In this document: in pieces, positions 37,324-46,787 of the stretch
Layout of the letters: each line of letters starts with the position of its first letter
Position numbering within the stretch: the stretch's first letter is position 1
Origin: Palsa-1033 sp963735455
GTDB lineage: Bacteria; Chloroflexota; Limnocylindria; Limnocylindrales; CSP1-4
Direction of reading: 5' to 3'
Length of the DNA stretch: 64,000 nt
NCBI GenBank assembly: GCA_963735455.1
Contig: CAVTKZ010000002.1
Location: 806,001-870,000, forward strand
Made by a program: the position numbers and the translations under genes
Notes under the pieces: generated by a model
What the model was told of the DNA's origin: nothing
Database searches by the model: none
What the model saw: only the letters and a program-made list of their open reading frames with translations

Positions 37324-39753
37324 GTGGACGCCGCGCGGGTCGTCGTCATCGGCGGCGGGATCACCGGCTGCAGCGTCGCGCTGCACCTGGCCGAGGCCGG
37401 CTGGACCGACGTCCTGCTGGTCGAGAAGGCCCAGCTGACGGCGGGCTCGACCTGCCAGGCGGCCGGCGTGGTGACCGTCTTCAACCCATCGTCGACGATG
37501 ATGGCCTTCCGGAGCTACAGCGTCGGGCTGTATGAGCGGCTGGGCGTCTTCGAGCGGGTTGGCAGCCTGCGCCTGGCGTCCAGCCCGGACCAGCTTCGCG
37601 AGCTCGAGCGGACCGCCAGCCGGGCGCGCGGGATCGGCCTCGATGTGGCGGTCATCTCGGCCTCCGAGGCGCTCCGGCTGATGCCGGCTGCCTCGCCCGA
37701 GTCGCTCTACGGGGCGGTCTACCTGCCGGCCGACGGCTACCTCGATCCGCACCGGGCGACGCATGCCGTGGCCGACGCCGCCCGGGCGCTCGGGGTGCGG
37801 ATCCGGACCGGCGTCCGGGTGACCGGCTTCGAGCTCTCGCCGGCGCGCGCCGTACGCCGCGTCCTGACCGACCAGGGCCCGATCGAGACCGACCTGGTCG
37901 TCGACGCGGGCGGGATCTGGGCGCCCCAGATCGCGGCGATGGCCGGCGGCTTCCTGCCCTCGACCCCGGTCGACCATCAGCACATCGCCCTGCGCGCCGT
38001 GCCCGGCCACGAGCTGCCCCGGGACATGCCCTGCTTCCGCGACCCGGACAACCTGGTCTACGGCAAGAGCGAGCAGGGCGGGATGCTCTTCGGCGGCTAC
38101 GAGCTCGATCCGGTCAGCCGCTGGGAGGATGGCGTGCCCTGGGAGCACGCGGCGCAGTCCCTGCCGCCCAACTACGAGCGCTTCGGGCCGCTGATGGCCG
38201 GCGCCGTCCGGCGCTTCCCGTTCCTGGCCGACGCGGAGGTGATCCGGCTGGTCTGCCACCCGGACGCGATGACGCCCGACGCCAACCCGCTGATCGGGCC
38301 ACTGACCGGGGTCGGCGGCCTGTGGGTTGCCGCCGGCCTGTCGCTCAACGGCTTCGGCGGCGGCGGCGGGATCGGCCGGGCGCTGGCAGGCTGGATCACC
38401 AGCGGCGATCCGGGCGTCGACATCGGCCCCTATCGCGCCGGCCGATTCGCCGACACGTACCGCGATCCGGTCTTCGTCGCCGGACTCGCCCGGGAGACCT
38501 ACGCGGATTACTACCGCCTGCGCTATCCCTTCGATGCCGACCTGGCCGGCCGGCCGCGGCGGCTGTCGGCGCTCCACGGCCGGCTCCAGGAGACCGGCGC
38601 GATCTTCGGGACGAAGGCCGGCTGGGAGCGGGCCGAGCTGCACCAGCCGGGCGAGCCGTGGCGCCGGGCCGGTCGCGACCAGGCGGCCTGGGGCTGGGGC
38701 CGGCCGCCCTGGTTCGGGCGGGTCGTGGCCGAAGGCCGGGCGGTCCGGGAGCGGGCCGGCCTGATCGACCTGAGCTCGTTCGGCAAGATCGCGGTGGAAG
38801 GGCCGGCGGCGCTGGGACTCCTCCAGCGGGTCGCGGCCAACGACCTCGATCGCCCGGTCGGCAGCCTGGTCTACAGCCAGTTCCTCGACGAGCGGGCTGG
38901 GGTGGTGGCCGACGTGACGATCAGCCGGCTGGCGGGCGATCGGTTCCGGGTCGTGACCGGAGCGGGCTACCTGGCCAACGAGCTGGCCTGGCTCCGGGCC
39001 CACGTCGACCCGGCCGAGGGAGCCGTATCGCTCCGCGATGAGAGCGACGAGCTGGCGGTGATCGGCCTGTGGGGGCCCCGCGCCCGGGCGATCCTGGCCG
39101 CCGTCGCCGACGGCGACGTCTCCGATCGCGCCATCCCACTCCGCCGCGCGGCCGAGATCACGATCGGCGGGGCCCCCCTGCTGGCCGCCCGGATCAGCTA
39201 TGCCGGCGAGCTTGGCTGGGAGCTGTACCTGGCGCCGGCCTGGGCCGTGGACGTCTGGGATCGGCTGGTCGAGGCCGGTGGCCCACAAGGGCTCGAGCCA
39301 TTCGGCTACCGGGCGCTCGACGCCCTCCGGCTGGAGAAGGGCTATCGCTACTTCGGGACCGACATGACGATGCTCGAGACGCCCGACGAGGCGGGCCTCG
39401 GCTCCTTCGTCCGGCTCGACAAGGGCCCGTTCATCGGCCGCGACGCGCTGCGCGCCCGGCGGGCGGCCGAGCCGGCCGGGCCGGGGCGCCGGCTGGCGAC
39501 AATCCTGATCGGCGGCCCGGACTACGAGCCGGTCTACGGCGGGGAAGCGGTCCGGCTCGACGGCGAGGTCGTGGGCCGCCTGAGGAGCACGGCCTACGGC
39601 CCGACGGTGGCGACCACGATCGGCACGGTCTACCTGCCCTCGAGCGTCCCGGCCGGCACCGGCCTGGAGGTCGACGTCTTCGACCGGCGCCGACCGGCGA
39701 CGGTGGCCGCCGACGTCCTGGTCGATCCCGCCGGGGCCCGGCTGCGCGGCTAG
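37324..39753 (+). CDS. DAO-GcvT flavoprotein, dimethylglycine/sarcosine dehydrogenase-like (copy 1)
   Basis: 809 residues. N-terminal FAD-dependent DAO domain with GGGITG (10-15), then a GcvT-type folate-binding domain and its C-terminal barrel (from about residue 430; SSFGKIAVEGP, LRLEKGYRYFGTDMT). Such enzymes oxidise an N-methyl group and transfer the one-carbon unit to tetrahydrofolate. The site of covalent flavin attachment in dimethylglycine dehydrogenase (STWH) reads STCQ here (Cys44, Gln45), so FAD is probably not His-linked in this copy. GTG start, 2 bases after the kinase stop. Confidence 0.83.
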   Translation: MDAARVVVIGGGITGCSVALHLAEAGWTDVLLVEKAQLTAGSTCQAAGVVTVFNPSSTMMAFRSYSVGLYERLGVFERVGSLRLASSPDQLRELERTASRARGIGLDVAVISASEALRLMPAASPESLYGAVYLPADGYLDPHRATHAVADAARALGVRIRTGVRVTGFELSPARAVRRVLTDQGPIETDLVVDAGGIWAPQIAAMAGGFLPSTPVDHQHIALRAVPGHELPRDMPCFRDPDNLVYGKSEQGGMLFGGYELDPVSRWEDGVPWEHAAQSLPPNYERFGPLMAGAVRRFPFLADAEVIRLVCHPDAMTPDANPLIGPLTGVGGLWVAAGLSLNGFGGGGGIGRALAGWITSGDPGVDIGPYRAGRFADTYRDPVFVAGLARETYADYYRLRYPFDADLAGRPRRLSALHGRLQETGAIFGTKAGWERAELHQPGEPWRRAGRDQAAWGWGRPPWFGRVVAEGRAVRERAGLIDLSSFGKIAVEGPAALGLLQRVAANDLDRPVGSLVYSQFLDERAGVVADVTISRLAGDRFRVVTGAGYLANELAWLRAHVDPAEGAVSLRDESDELAVIGLWGPRARAILAAVADGDVSDRAIPLRRAAEITIGGAPLLAARISYAGELGWELYLAPAWAVDVWDRLVEAGGPQGLEPFGYRALDALRLEKGYRYFGTDMTMLETPDEAGLGSFVRLDKGPFIGRDALRARRAAEPAGPGRRLATILIGGPDYEPVYGGEAVRLDGEVVGRLRSTAYGPTVATTIGTVYLPSSVPAGTGLEVDVFDRRRPATVAADVLVDPAGARLRG

Positions 39754-39759
39754 CCCGGG

Positions 39760-40686
39760 CTAGACCGTCGCGAGCCAGTCCTCGAAGGCGGATCCGCCGA
39801 GGTTGGCCGCGGCCCGGGCCCAGCGTTCCTCGGCCCAGCCCCAGAAGTCGTAGTCGATCGCCGAGATCCGGGCCTGGATCGCCGCCCACAGGGTCCAGCC
39901 GATGTCGGACATGATCATCTGGAGGTGCATCCGGGCCAGCCGGGCGTCGTCCGCCGCGCCGAAGTAGGCGGCACACAGCTCGGCCGCCCGGGCGTCGTCG
40001 AAGCCCAGCTCCTGGCAGGTGTTGCCCAGCTCGAAGGTCGGATCGTTGTTGCCGCTGTACTCGTAGTCGACGATCCACAGCCGGCTGCCGTCGTCGAGGT
40101 AGTTCTCGGCCAGGAGGTCGTTGTGGCAGGGCACGCTGGCCAGCGGCGCCCGGGCCAGGGCCGCCTCGATCCGGCCAACCGCGGGCAGCGCCTCCCGGAA
40201 GCCGTCCGGGATGCGGACCTGCCGCTCGGCCACCACGCCGAGATAGAACCGGGTCAGGCGGACCATGTCGAAATCGAGCTTGAAGGCTGGCCCGGCATGG
40301 AGCCGGCGGAGCACGTCGGCGATCCGGGCGGGGCTGTCGGGGGCAGCGAAGGCCGGGTTGGACATCGTTCGCCCCGGCAGCCACTCGAGCACGATCACAT
40401 TCCACGCCGGCAGGTGCTCGAGGACCCGCGGGCCAACCCCGGCGCTGGCCGCCGCCCGGGTGTTGAACAGCTCGTTGGCCCGGTCGATCGCCAGCAGCTC
40501 GGTTGCTGGACCGGGGATCCGGACGAAGCTCGGCCGGCCATCGACATCGACCCGGTAGTTGCGGTTCGTCAGCCCACCGCCGACGGGTGCGATCCGGATC
40601 GTCCGGCCGTGCCAGGCCGGCAGGGCGGCCACGACCTCTTCGATCGAGGGCCCACCTGACGGTCCCTGCGGCGGCTCGAGCGGCAT
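39760..40686 (-). CDS. choline kinase-like phosphotransferase (copy 2)
   Basis: 308 residues, a paralogue of the kinase at 36.4 kb: VGGGLTNRNYRVDV, catalytic loop PCHNDLLAENY with Asp190, metal motif IVDYEYSGNNDPTFELGNT. Start taken as ATG 40684-40686; an ATG at 40695 is also possible. It converges on copy 1 of the flavoprotein (6 bases between stops) and diverges from copy 2, with 85 bases between the starts, so kinase 2 and flavoprotein 2 likely share a control region. Confidence 0.8.
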   Translation of the reverse strand: MPLEPPQGPSGGPSIEEVVAALPAWHGRTIRIAPVGGGLTNRNYRVDVDGRPSFVRIPGPATELLAIDRANELFNTRAAASAGVGPRVLEHLPAWNVIVLEWLPGRTMSNPAFAAPDSPARIADVLRRLHAGPAFKLDFDMVRLTRFYLGVVAERQVRIPDGFREALPAVGRIEAALARAPLASVPCHNDLLAENYLDDGSRLWIVDYEYSGNNDPTFELGNTCQELGFDDARAAELCAAYFGAADDARLARMHLQMIMSDIGWTLWAAIQARISAIDYDFWGWAEERWARAAANLGGSAFEDWLATV

Positions 40687-40771
40687 GCACCGCATTCTGC
40701 CACCCGATACCCTTGCCGACGGGCGCCGCGCGCCCGCCGGCGGCAGGCTGCACCTGGAGGAGCGCACCCCG

Positions 40772-43231
40772 ATGGACCAGGCCCAGGCGGTGATCATCGG
40801 CGGCGGCGTCGGCGGGACGAGCATCGCCTACCACCTGGCCGAGCGGGGCTGGCGGGACGTGCTGCTGCTCGAGCGGGCCGAGCTGACATCCGGCTCGACG
40901 TTCCACTCGGCCGGCCTCGTCGGGCAGCTCCGCTCGAGCGTCACCCTGACCCGGATGATGATGGACAGCGTCGAGCTGTACCGCCGGCTGAGGGCCGACA
41001 CGGGGACCGACCCGGCCTGGCACGAGGTCGGCTCGCTGCGCCTGGCGTCCAGCCCGGCCCGCCTGGAGGAGCTGACCCGCCAGGCCGGCTGGGCCAAGAC
41101 GTTCGGCCTGCCGCTCGAGCTGATCGGGCCGGAAGCGGCCCGCGACCTCTTCCCGCTGATGTCGCTCGAGGGCGTCCTGGGCGCCGTCTATCTGCCGACC
41201 GACGGCTGGCTCGATCCGTCGGGCCTGGCCCTCGCCCTGGCCGCCGGGGCGCGAGCCCGGGGGGCCACGATCGAGACCGCCAGCCGGGTGCTGGCGATCG
41301 ACGTCGTCGACGGCCGGGTGACCGGCGTGCAGGTCGAGCACAACGGCGAGCGGCGCACGATCCGGGCGGCGGTCGTGGTCAACGCCGGGGGCATGTTCGC
41401 GCCGGAGATCGGCCGGCTGGCCGGAGTCAACGTGCCGATCATCCCGATGGCCCACGAGTACCTGTTCACCGAGCGGATCGAGGGCGTGACCCCCAGCCTG
41501 CCGACGATGCGCGACCCGGATCACCTGTGCTACTTCCGGGAAGAGGTCGGCGGGCTGTGCATGGGCGGCTACGAGCGCCAGCCCGCGCCCTGGTCGCTGG
41601 ACGGCGTGCCGGCCGACTTCAACGGCAAGCTCCTGGCGCCGGACTGGCCGCGCTTCGCCGAGATCATGGACGGCGCCGTCCAGCGCGTGCCGCCGATCGC
41701 CGATGCCGGGATCAACCGGATGATCAACGGCCCGGAGGGGTTCACCCCGGACAACGAGTTCATCCTGGGCGAGAGCGATATCCGCGGCTTCTTCGTCGCC
41801 GCCGGCTTCTGCGCCCACGGGATCGCCGGCGCCGGCGGGATCGGCAAGCAGCTGGCCAGCTGGATCGTCGACGGCGAGCCGGAGCTGGACCTGTGGAAGA
41901 TGGACATCCGCCGGTTCGGGGCGCAGTACCGCTCGCAGGCCTACACCCTCGCCCGGACGGTCGAGGTCTACCAGCAGTACTACGACATCCACTATCCCAA
42001 CGAGGAGCGCCACAGCGGCCGGCCGCTGCGCCTGTCGGCGGCCTACGGCCGGCTGGCCGAGCTCGGGGCGGCGTTCGGCGAGAAGTCGGGCTGGGAGCGG
42101 CCCAACTGGTTCAGCTCGAACGAGGCGGCCGGCCGCGAGGACTGGCGGCCGCGGGGCTGGGCCGGCGAGCACTGGTCGCCGGCGATCGGCGCCGAGGCGC
42201 TGGCCACCCGGACCGCGGCCGGCCTGTTCGACGAGTCGAGCTTCGCCAAGATCGAGATCGCCGGGCCGGGCGCGGCGGCCTTCCTCGGCAGGTTGTGCGC
42301 CAACGAGATCGACCGCCCGGTCGGCTCGATCGTCTACACCCAGATGCTCAACCGGCGGGGCGGAATCGAGACCGACTTCACGGTCAGCCGCCTGGCCGCC
42401 GACCGGTTCCTGATCGTGACCGGCACGGCCGTCGGCAATCACGACCTGGGCTGGATCCGGAAGCAGCTCGACGCCGATCCCGCGGCGCGGGGGCAGGTCG
42501 TGGTCAGCGACCTCACCTCGGCGATGTCGTGCTTCGGGCTGTGGGGCCCCCTGGCCCGCACGATCCTGGCCGGCCTGACCCGCGACGACCTGGCCAATGC
42601 CGCCTTTCCGTACATGACGGCCCGCCGGATCACGGTCGGCAACGTGCCCGTCCTGGCCCTCCGGGTGACCTACGTCGGCGAGCTCGGCTGGGAGCTCTAC
42701 CCGCCGAGCGAGTACGGGGCGACGCTGTGGGACGCGATCTGGGCTGCCGGCGCGGACCACGGCCTCGTCGCCGGCGGCTATCGGGCGATCGACGCCCTGC
42801 GCCTGGAAAAGGGCTATCGCGTCTGGTCGAGCGACATCACCCCCGACGAGACGCCCTACGAGGCCGGCCTCGGCTTCGCCGTCCGCCTCGACCGGCCCGA
42901 CGGCACGCCGCGCGAGTTCATCGGCCGCGAGGCACTCGTCGCCGCCAAGGCTGCTGGGGTGCGCAAGCGCCTGCGCTGCCTGGTCCTCGACGACCCGCGT
43001 TCGGTCTGCCTGGGCAATGAGCCCGTCCGGGTCGGGGCTAGGATCGTCGGCCGGGTCACGAGCGGCGGCTATGGCTTCGCCGTCGAGCGCTCGATCGCCT
43101 ATGCCTACCTGCCGCCGGACCAGGCCGCGATCGGATCGCGGGGCGAGATCGAGGTCTTCGGCGCGTGGGTCGGCTTCGAGGTGGCGGCCGAGCCCCTGTA
43201 CGACCAGAGCGGCGAGCGAATCCGGGCGTGA
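40772..43231 (+). CDS. DAO-GcvT flavoprotein, dimethylglycine/sarcosine dehydrogenase-like (copy 2)
   Basis: 819 residues with the same DAO plus GcvT layout as copy 1: GGGVGG (10-15) and LRLEKGYRVWSSDIT in the folate domain. The flavin attachment motif STFH (His45) is kept, as in dimethylglycine dehydrogenase, so covalent FAD is expected. GGAGG lies 11 bases before the ATG. The stop overlaps the GTG of the phosphatase gene (GTGA). Likely role: oxidative demethylation of a glycine-betaine breakdown product or similar amine, feeding methylene-tetrahydrofolate. Confidence 0.86.
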   Translation: MDQAQAVIIGGGVGGTSIAYHLAERGWRDVLLLERAELTSGSTFHSAGLVGQLRSSVTLTRMMMDSVELYRRLRADTGTDPAWHEVGSLRLASSPARLEELTRQAGWAKTFGLPLELIGPEAARDLFPLMSLEGVLGAVYLPTDGWLDPSGLALALAAGARARGATIETASRVLAIDVVDGRVTGVQVEHNGERRTIRAAVVVNAGGMFAPEIGRLAGVNVPIIPMAHEYLFTERIEGVTPSLPTMRDPDHLCYFREEVGGLCMGGYERQPAPWSLDGVPADFNGKLLAPDWPRFAEIMDGAVQRVPPIADAGINRMINGPEGFTPDNEFILGESDIRGFFVAAGFCAHGIAGAGGIGKQLASWIVDGEPELDLWKMDIRRFGAQYRSQAYTLARTVEVYQQYYDIHYPNEERHSGRPLRLSAAYGRLAELGAAFGEKSGWERPNWFSSNEAAGREDWRPRGWAGEHWSPAIGAEALATRTAAGLFDESSFAKIEIAGPGAAAFLGRLCANEIDRPVGSIVYTQMLNRRGGIETDFTVSRLAADRFLIVTGTAVGNHDLGWIRKQLDADPAARGQVVVSDLTSAMSCFGLWGPLARTILAGLTRDDLANAAFPYMTARRITVGNVPVLALRVTYVGELGWELYPPSEYGATLWDAIWAAGADHGLVAGGYRAIDALRLEKGYRVWSSDITPDETPYEAGLGFAVRLDRPDGTPREFIGREALVAAKAAGVRKRLRCLVLDDPRSVCLGNEPVRVGARIVGRVTSGGYGFAVERSIAYAYLPPDQAAIGSRGEIEVFGAWVGFEVAAEPLYDQSGERIRA

Positions 43232-44124
43232 GCAGCTCGGCCGGCGGCGGCGAGGCACGCTTCGGGGCCTCGATCGCGGAGGCGGTGGCCGGCGGCCCGG
43301 CCTGGAGCGCGACCCGGGCCCGAGCCACGGACGGCGAGCTCGACGCCTGGCTGGCCTTTGCCCAGGCCGCCTGCGATGCCGCCGACGCGCTGGTCCTCGG
43401 CCACTTCCGGCGCGACCTGGAGGTGATGACCAAGCCCGACCGCTCGTTCGTGACAGCTGCCGACCAGGCCGTCGAGCGCCTGATCCGGGAACGGATCCTG
43501 GCCGCCTATCCCGACCATGGCCTGGTCGGCGAGGAATACGGCGCGGAGGCTGCCGCGGCCCGCCGGCGCTGGTACATCGATCCGATCGACGGGACCCACA
43601 ACTTCATCCGCGGCGTGCCCCTCTTCGGGACCCTGCTCGCCCTCGAGGTCGACGGCGAGCTCCAGCTTGGCGTCCTCTCCGCGCCGGCCCTCCGCGAGCG
43701 CTGGTACGCCCGGCGGGGCGGGGGAGCCTGGGCAGTCGGCGCGGCCGGCAACGAGGGTCCCCGGCCGATCCACGTCTCGGGGATCAGCGCCCTGGCCGAC
43801 GCCCAGGTCCTGTACGGCTCGGCCCACGACATCGAGACATCGCCCCGCGCGCCGGGCTTCGCCGGCCTGCTGGGCGAGGTCTGGCGCGACCGCGGCTTCG
43901 GGGACTTCTGGGGCTACGCCCTGCTGGCCGAGGGAGCCGCCGAGGCAGTCGTCGAGGTCGACCTGTCGGCCTGGGACATGGCCGCGCCGCTCGTCCTGGT
44001 CGAGGAGGCCGGCGGCCGGGTGACCGACTTCAGCGGCCGCCGCCTGATCGACTCGGGCACCCTGCTGGCTACCAACGGCCTGCTCCACGAGACGATCCTG
44101 GCCCGGATCACGACGCCGGGCTGA
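43228..44124 (+). CDS. inositol monophosphatase family phosphatase
   Basis: 298 residues with all metal motifs of the family: VGEEYG, DPIDGTHNF (the DPxDGT motif) and WDMAA near the end. Members act on inositol phosphate, histidinol phosphate, fructose bisphosphate or PAP. TKPDRSFVTAADQAVERLIR favours the histidinol-phosphatase/IMPase branch. Coupled by a four-base overlap to flavoprotein copy 2 and close to kinase 2, so a phosphorylated intermediate in this cluster is plausible but unproven. Confidence 0.85.
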   Translation: MSSSAGGGEARFGASIAEAVAGGPAWSATRARATDGELDAWLAFAQAACDAADALVLGHFRRDLEVMTKPDRSFVTAADQAVERLIRERILAAYPDHGLVGEEYGAEAAAARRRWYIDPIDGTHNFIRGVPLFGTLLALEVDGELQLGVLSAPALRERWYARRGGGAWAVGAAGNEGPRPIHVSGISALADAQVLYGSAHDIETSPRAPGFAGLLGEVWRDRGFGDFWGYALLAEGAAEAVVEVDLSAWDMAAPLVLVEEAGGRVTDFSGRRLIDSGTLLATNGLLHETILARITTPG

Positions 44125-44234
44125 CTCGTCGCGCTGGGCGATCATCGGGCGGCGCGGGGCGACGTCCGGTCGGCGTACCCATGGCCGGGCGCGCGTGGGA
44201 CGATCAGATGCAAGCCGGCTGACCAGCGCCGGGC

Positions 44235-44240
44235 TACCCT
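44235..44240 (+). promoter_or_regulatory. -10 box of the lipoprotein gene, leaderless type
   Basis: TACCCT, 6 bases before the ATG at 44247. No clear -35. Confidence 0.35.
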
Positions 44241-44246
44241 CGAACG

Positions 44247-45389
44247 ATGAAGCGCAGGCCGCCCTCGGTCGCCGTGGGCGTGACGCTGGTCGTCGCGCTG
44301 ATCGCCGCCTGCGCGCCGTTCGCCCTGGGTCCCCGGGCCAGCACCCCGAGCGACCTGGCGATCGTCGACGGGCTGGCCCCGGGGATCTTCGCCTCGCTCG
44401 CGCCCGGCAGCGCCCCGGGCGGCCTGCCGTCCACCGATCCGGCGGCCACGAGCGCACCCGGCGCCAAGGGCGCGCCGAAGCCAGGCCCGGTCGTGGCGCC
44501 GACGACGGCCCCCACGACCCGGCCCACGCCCAAGCCGACGCCGAAGCCGACCGCCAGGCCTGTCGCGATCCTGCCCCTCAGCCACTGCCAGATCTTCCCG
44601 TCCTCGAACCAGTGGAACGAACGGGTCGACAGCCTGCCCGTGGCCAGCGACTCGGCGGCGATGATCTCGGCGATCGGTGCGAGCGTCGGCCTGCACCCCG
44701 ACTTCGACGCGAGCGCCGGCGACGGCATCCCGTACAACGTCGTGGGCAGCTCGACCCCCCACTCGACGGTCACCTTCCAGTACAGCTCCGAATCAGACCA
44801 TGTCGGCTACCCGATCCCGAGCAAGCCCAAGATCGAGGGCGGCTCCGACCGGCACCTGCTGATGGTCGACACGAATGCCTGCCGGTTGTACGAGCTGTTC
44901 GATGCCACCTACAGCGGCGGCCGCTGGCACGCCGGCTCGGGGGCGACCTGGAGCCTGGGCTCGAATGCCGTCCGGCCGGCCGGCTGGACGAGCGCCGATG
45001 CGGCGGGGCTGCCGATCCTGCCCGGCCTGGCTCGCTACGACCAGGTCGCCGCCGGGGCGATCCGCCACGCCCTGCGCTTCACCGCCGCGTCGAGCTGCGC
45101 CGGCTACGTCTACCCGGCCCGCCACGAAGCGGGCAGTGGCTCGTGCAGCGTCGAGCCACCGATGGGCCTTCGGGTCCGGCTCAAGGCCTCCTTCGACATC
45201 TCCCATTTCTCGGCCCAGACCCGGGTCGTCCTGCAGGCCCTCAAGACGTACGGGATGATCCTGGCCGACAACGGCTCGCCGTGGTACATCAGCGGCGCGC
45301 CGGACTCCCACTGGGACGACGACGGGCTGCACAACCTGAACCAGGTCAAGGGCTCCGATTTCGAGGTCGTCGACACGAGCGGCCTGTAG
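44247..45389 (+). CDS. secreted lipoprotein of unknown function
   Basis: 380 residues. Signal peptide MKRRPPSVAVGVTLVVALIA ends in a lipobox IAAC (Cys22). A Pro/Thr/Lys-rich stretch (~residues 75-105) forms a flexible linker, and then a compact domain starts at SNQWNERVDSLPV, with GIPYNVVG, GGSDRHLLMVD, RPAGWTSADAAGLPILPGL and YGMILADNGSPWYISGAP. This domain looks conserved among secreted proteins of actinobacteria and chloroflexi, sometimes near sugar-binding modules, but has no assigned function that I know. Convergent with the aminotransferase gene. Confidence 0.65.
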   Translation: MKRRPPSVAVGVTLVVALIAACAPFALGPRASTPSDLAIVDGLAPGIFASLAPGSAPGGLPSTDPAATSAPGAKGAPKPGPVVAPTTAPTTRPTPKPTPKPTARPVAILPLSHCQIFPSSNQWNERVDSLPVASDSAAMISAIGASVGLHPDFDASAGDGIPYNVVGSSTPHSTVTFQYSSESDHVGYPIPSKPKIEGGSDRHLLMVDTNACRLYELFDATYSGGRWHAGSGATWSLGSNAVRPAGWTSADAAGLPILPGLARYDQVAAGAIRHALRFTAASSCAGYVYPARHEAGSGSCSVEPPMGLRVRLKASFDISHFSAQTRVVLQALKTYGMILADNGSPWYISGAPDSHWDDDGLHNLNQVKGSDFEVVDTSGL

Positions 45390-45431
45390 CCCGCGGGTCC
45401 GGGGATCGCCCGGCGGCCGGGGCGGTGCTGG

Positions 45432-46779
45432 TCAGGCGCCGGCGGCCGTCAGGCTGTCGGCCAGGATCGAGATCGCCAGGTCCACCTCGGCGGCCGTGGT
45501 CACCAGCGGCGGGATGATCCGGGCGACATTGGCGTAGGTGCCGGCCGAGAGGACGATCAGGCGCCGCTCGAGGGCCTCGGCCAGGACCCGCCGGGTCAGG
45601 TCCGGATCAGGCGTCCGCCCGTCGCCAACCCCCGGCTGGACGAACTCGAGGGCCAGCATCAGGCCCAGGCCGCGCACGTCGCCGATCGCGGGATGGGCCT
45701 CAGCCAGGCCGCGCAGGCCGGCCAGGAACTGGCTGCCCCGAGCCGCGGCGTTGTCGACGAGATGCTCGTCCTCGATCACGTCAAGCGTGGCGTTGGCGGC
45801 CGCGCAGCTGACCACGTTGCCGCCATACGTGCCGCCGTGGGTGCCCGGCGGCCAGGCCTCGATCAGCTCGCGCTTCGCGAGAAGCCCGCTGAGCGGCAGG
45901 CCGGAGGCGATGCCCTTGGCCATCACCACGATGTCGGGCTCGACCGCCCAGTGCTCGACGGCGAAGAAGCGACCGGTCCGGCCGTAGCCGGTCTGGACCT
46001 CGTCGGCGATCAGCATGATCCCGTGCTGGCGGGTGATCTCGCGCAGGCGGGGCAGGAAGCCCGGCGGCGGGACGATGTAGCCACCCTCGCCCAGGACCGG
46101 CTCGATGATGATCGCGGCGACGTGCTCGGGATAGATCAGCTGGTGGAAGGTCAGGTCGAGCTGGGCCTCCCAGTCACAGGTGCAGGCTGCCGGGTCGTGG
46201 CTGCCGCCCGCGGCCCGGTAGCAGTACGGATAGGCCGTGTGGTAGACCGAGCCCGGCAGCGGCTCGAAATGGCCGCGATAGACGTCCTTGGCCGTGGTCA
46301 GGGCCATCGTCTGGGCGGTCCGCCCGTGGTAGCCGCCCCGGAAGCCGATCACCACCGGCCGGCCGGTCGCGATCCGGGCCAGCTTGACCGCGGCCTCGAT
46401 CGCCTCGGCTCCGCTGTTGGACAGGAAGGCCCCCCAGCCTTCGCCCGGCAGGACATGGCGCAGGCGCTCGTGGAGGCGCAGGCCGGGCTCGTGGTAGACG
46501 ATGTTCTGCTGGCCGTGGATCAGCTTCGTGGCCTGGGCCGCGATCGCCGCAGCGACCCGGGGATGGGCATGGCCGGTGCTGGTGACGCCGATTCCCGAGC
46601 TGTAATCGAGGTAGCGCTCGCCACTCCGGGTGATCAGCCAGCTGCCCTCGCCGCGCTCGATCTCGAGGTTGGTGATCCGCGACCAGACCGGCGGGATGAC
46701 CGACCGATCAGGCCACGGCCGGCACCTCGCCGGCCGGCGCCGATTCGCCGGGGTGTCGCTCGAGGTGGGTGTCGACCAT
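45432..46779 (-). CDS. class III PLP-dependent aminotransferase (one frameshift)
   Basis: About 448 residues. PLP-binding Lys in VVMAKGIASGLPLSG, Asp in IADEVQTGYGRTG, and GGTYGGN match 4-aminobutyrate/putrescine/acetylornithine-type aminotransferases. The N-terminal part (IPPVWSRITNLEIERGEG, then SNSGAEAIEAAVKLAR) is in frame up to ~46709, where one extra base separates it from the ATG at 46779 (MVDTHLERHPGE). It lies 8 bases after potC in the polyamine-transport operon, so putrescine or 4-aminobutyrate is a likely amino donor. Confidence 0.82.
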
Positions 46780-46787
46780 CAGCCGGC

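Noticed and set aside
39431..43258. Very long minus-strand open frame across the flavoprotein genes
   Set aside because: Antisense shadow of the kinase and DAO-GcvT genes; no domain, low-complexity composition.
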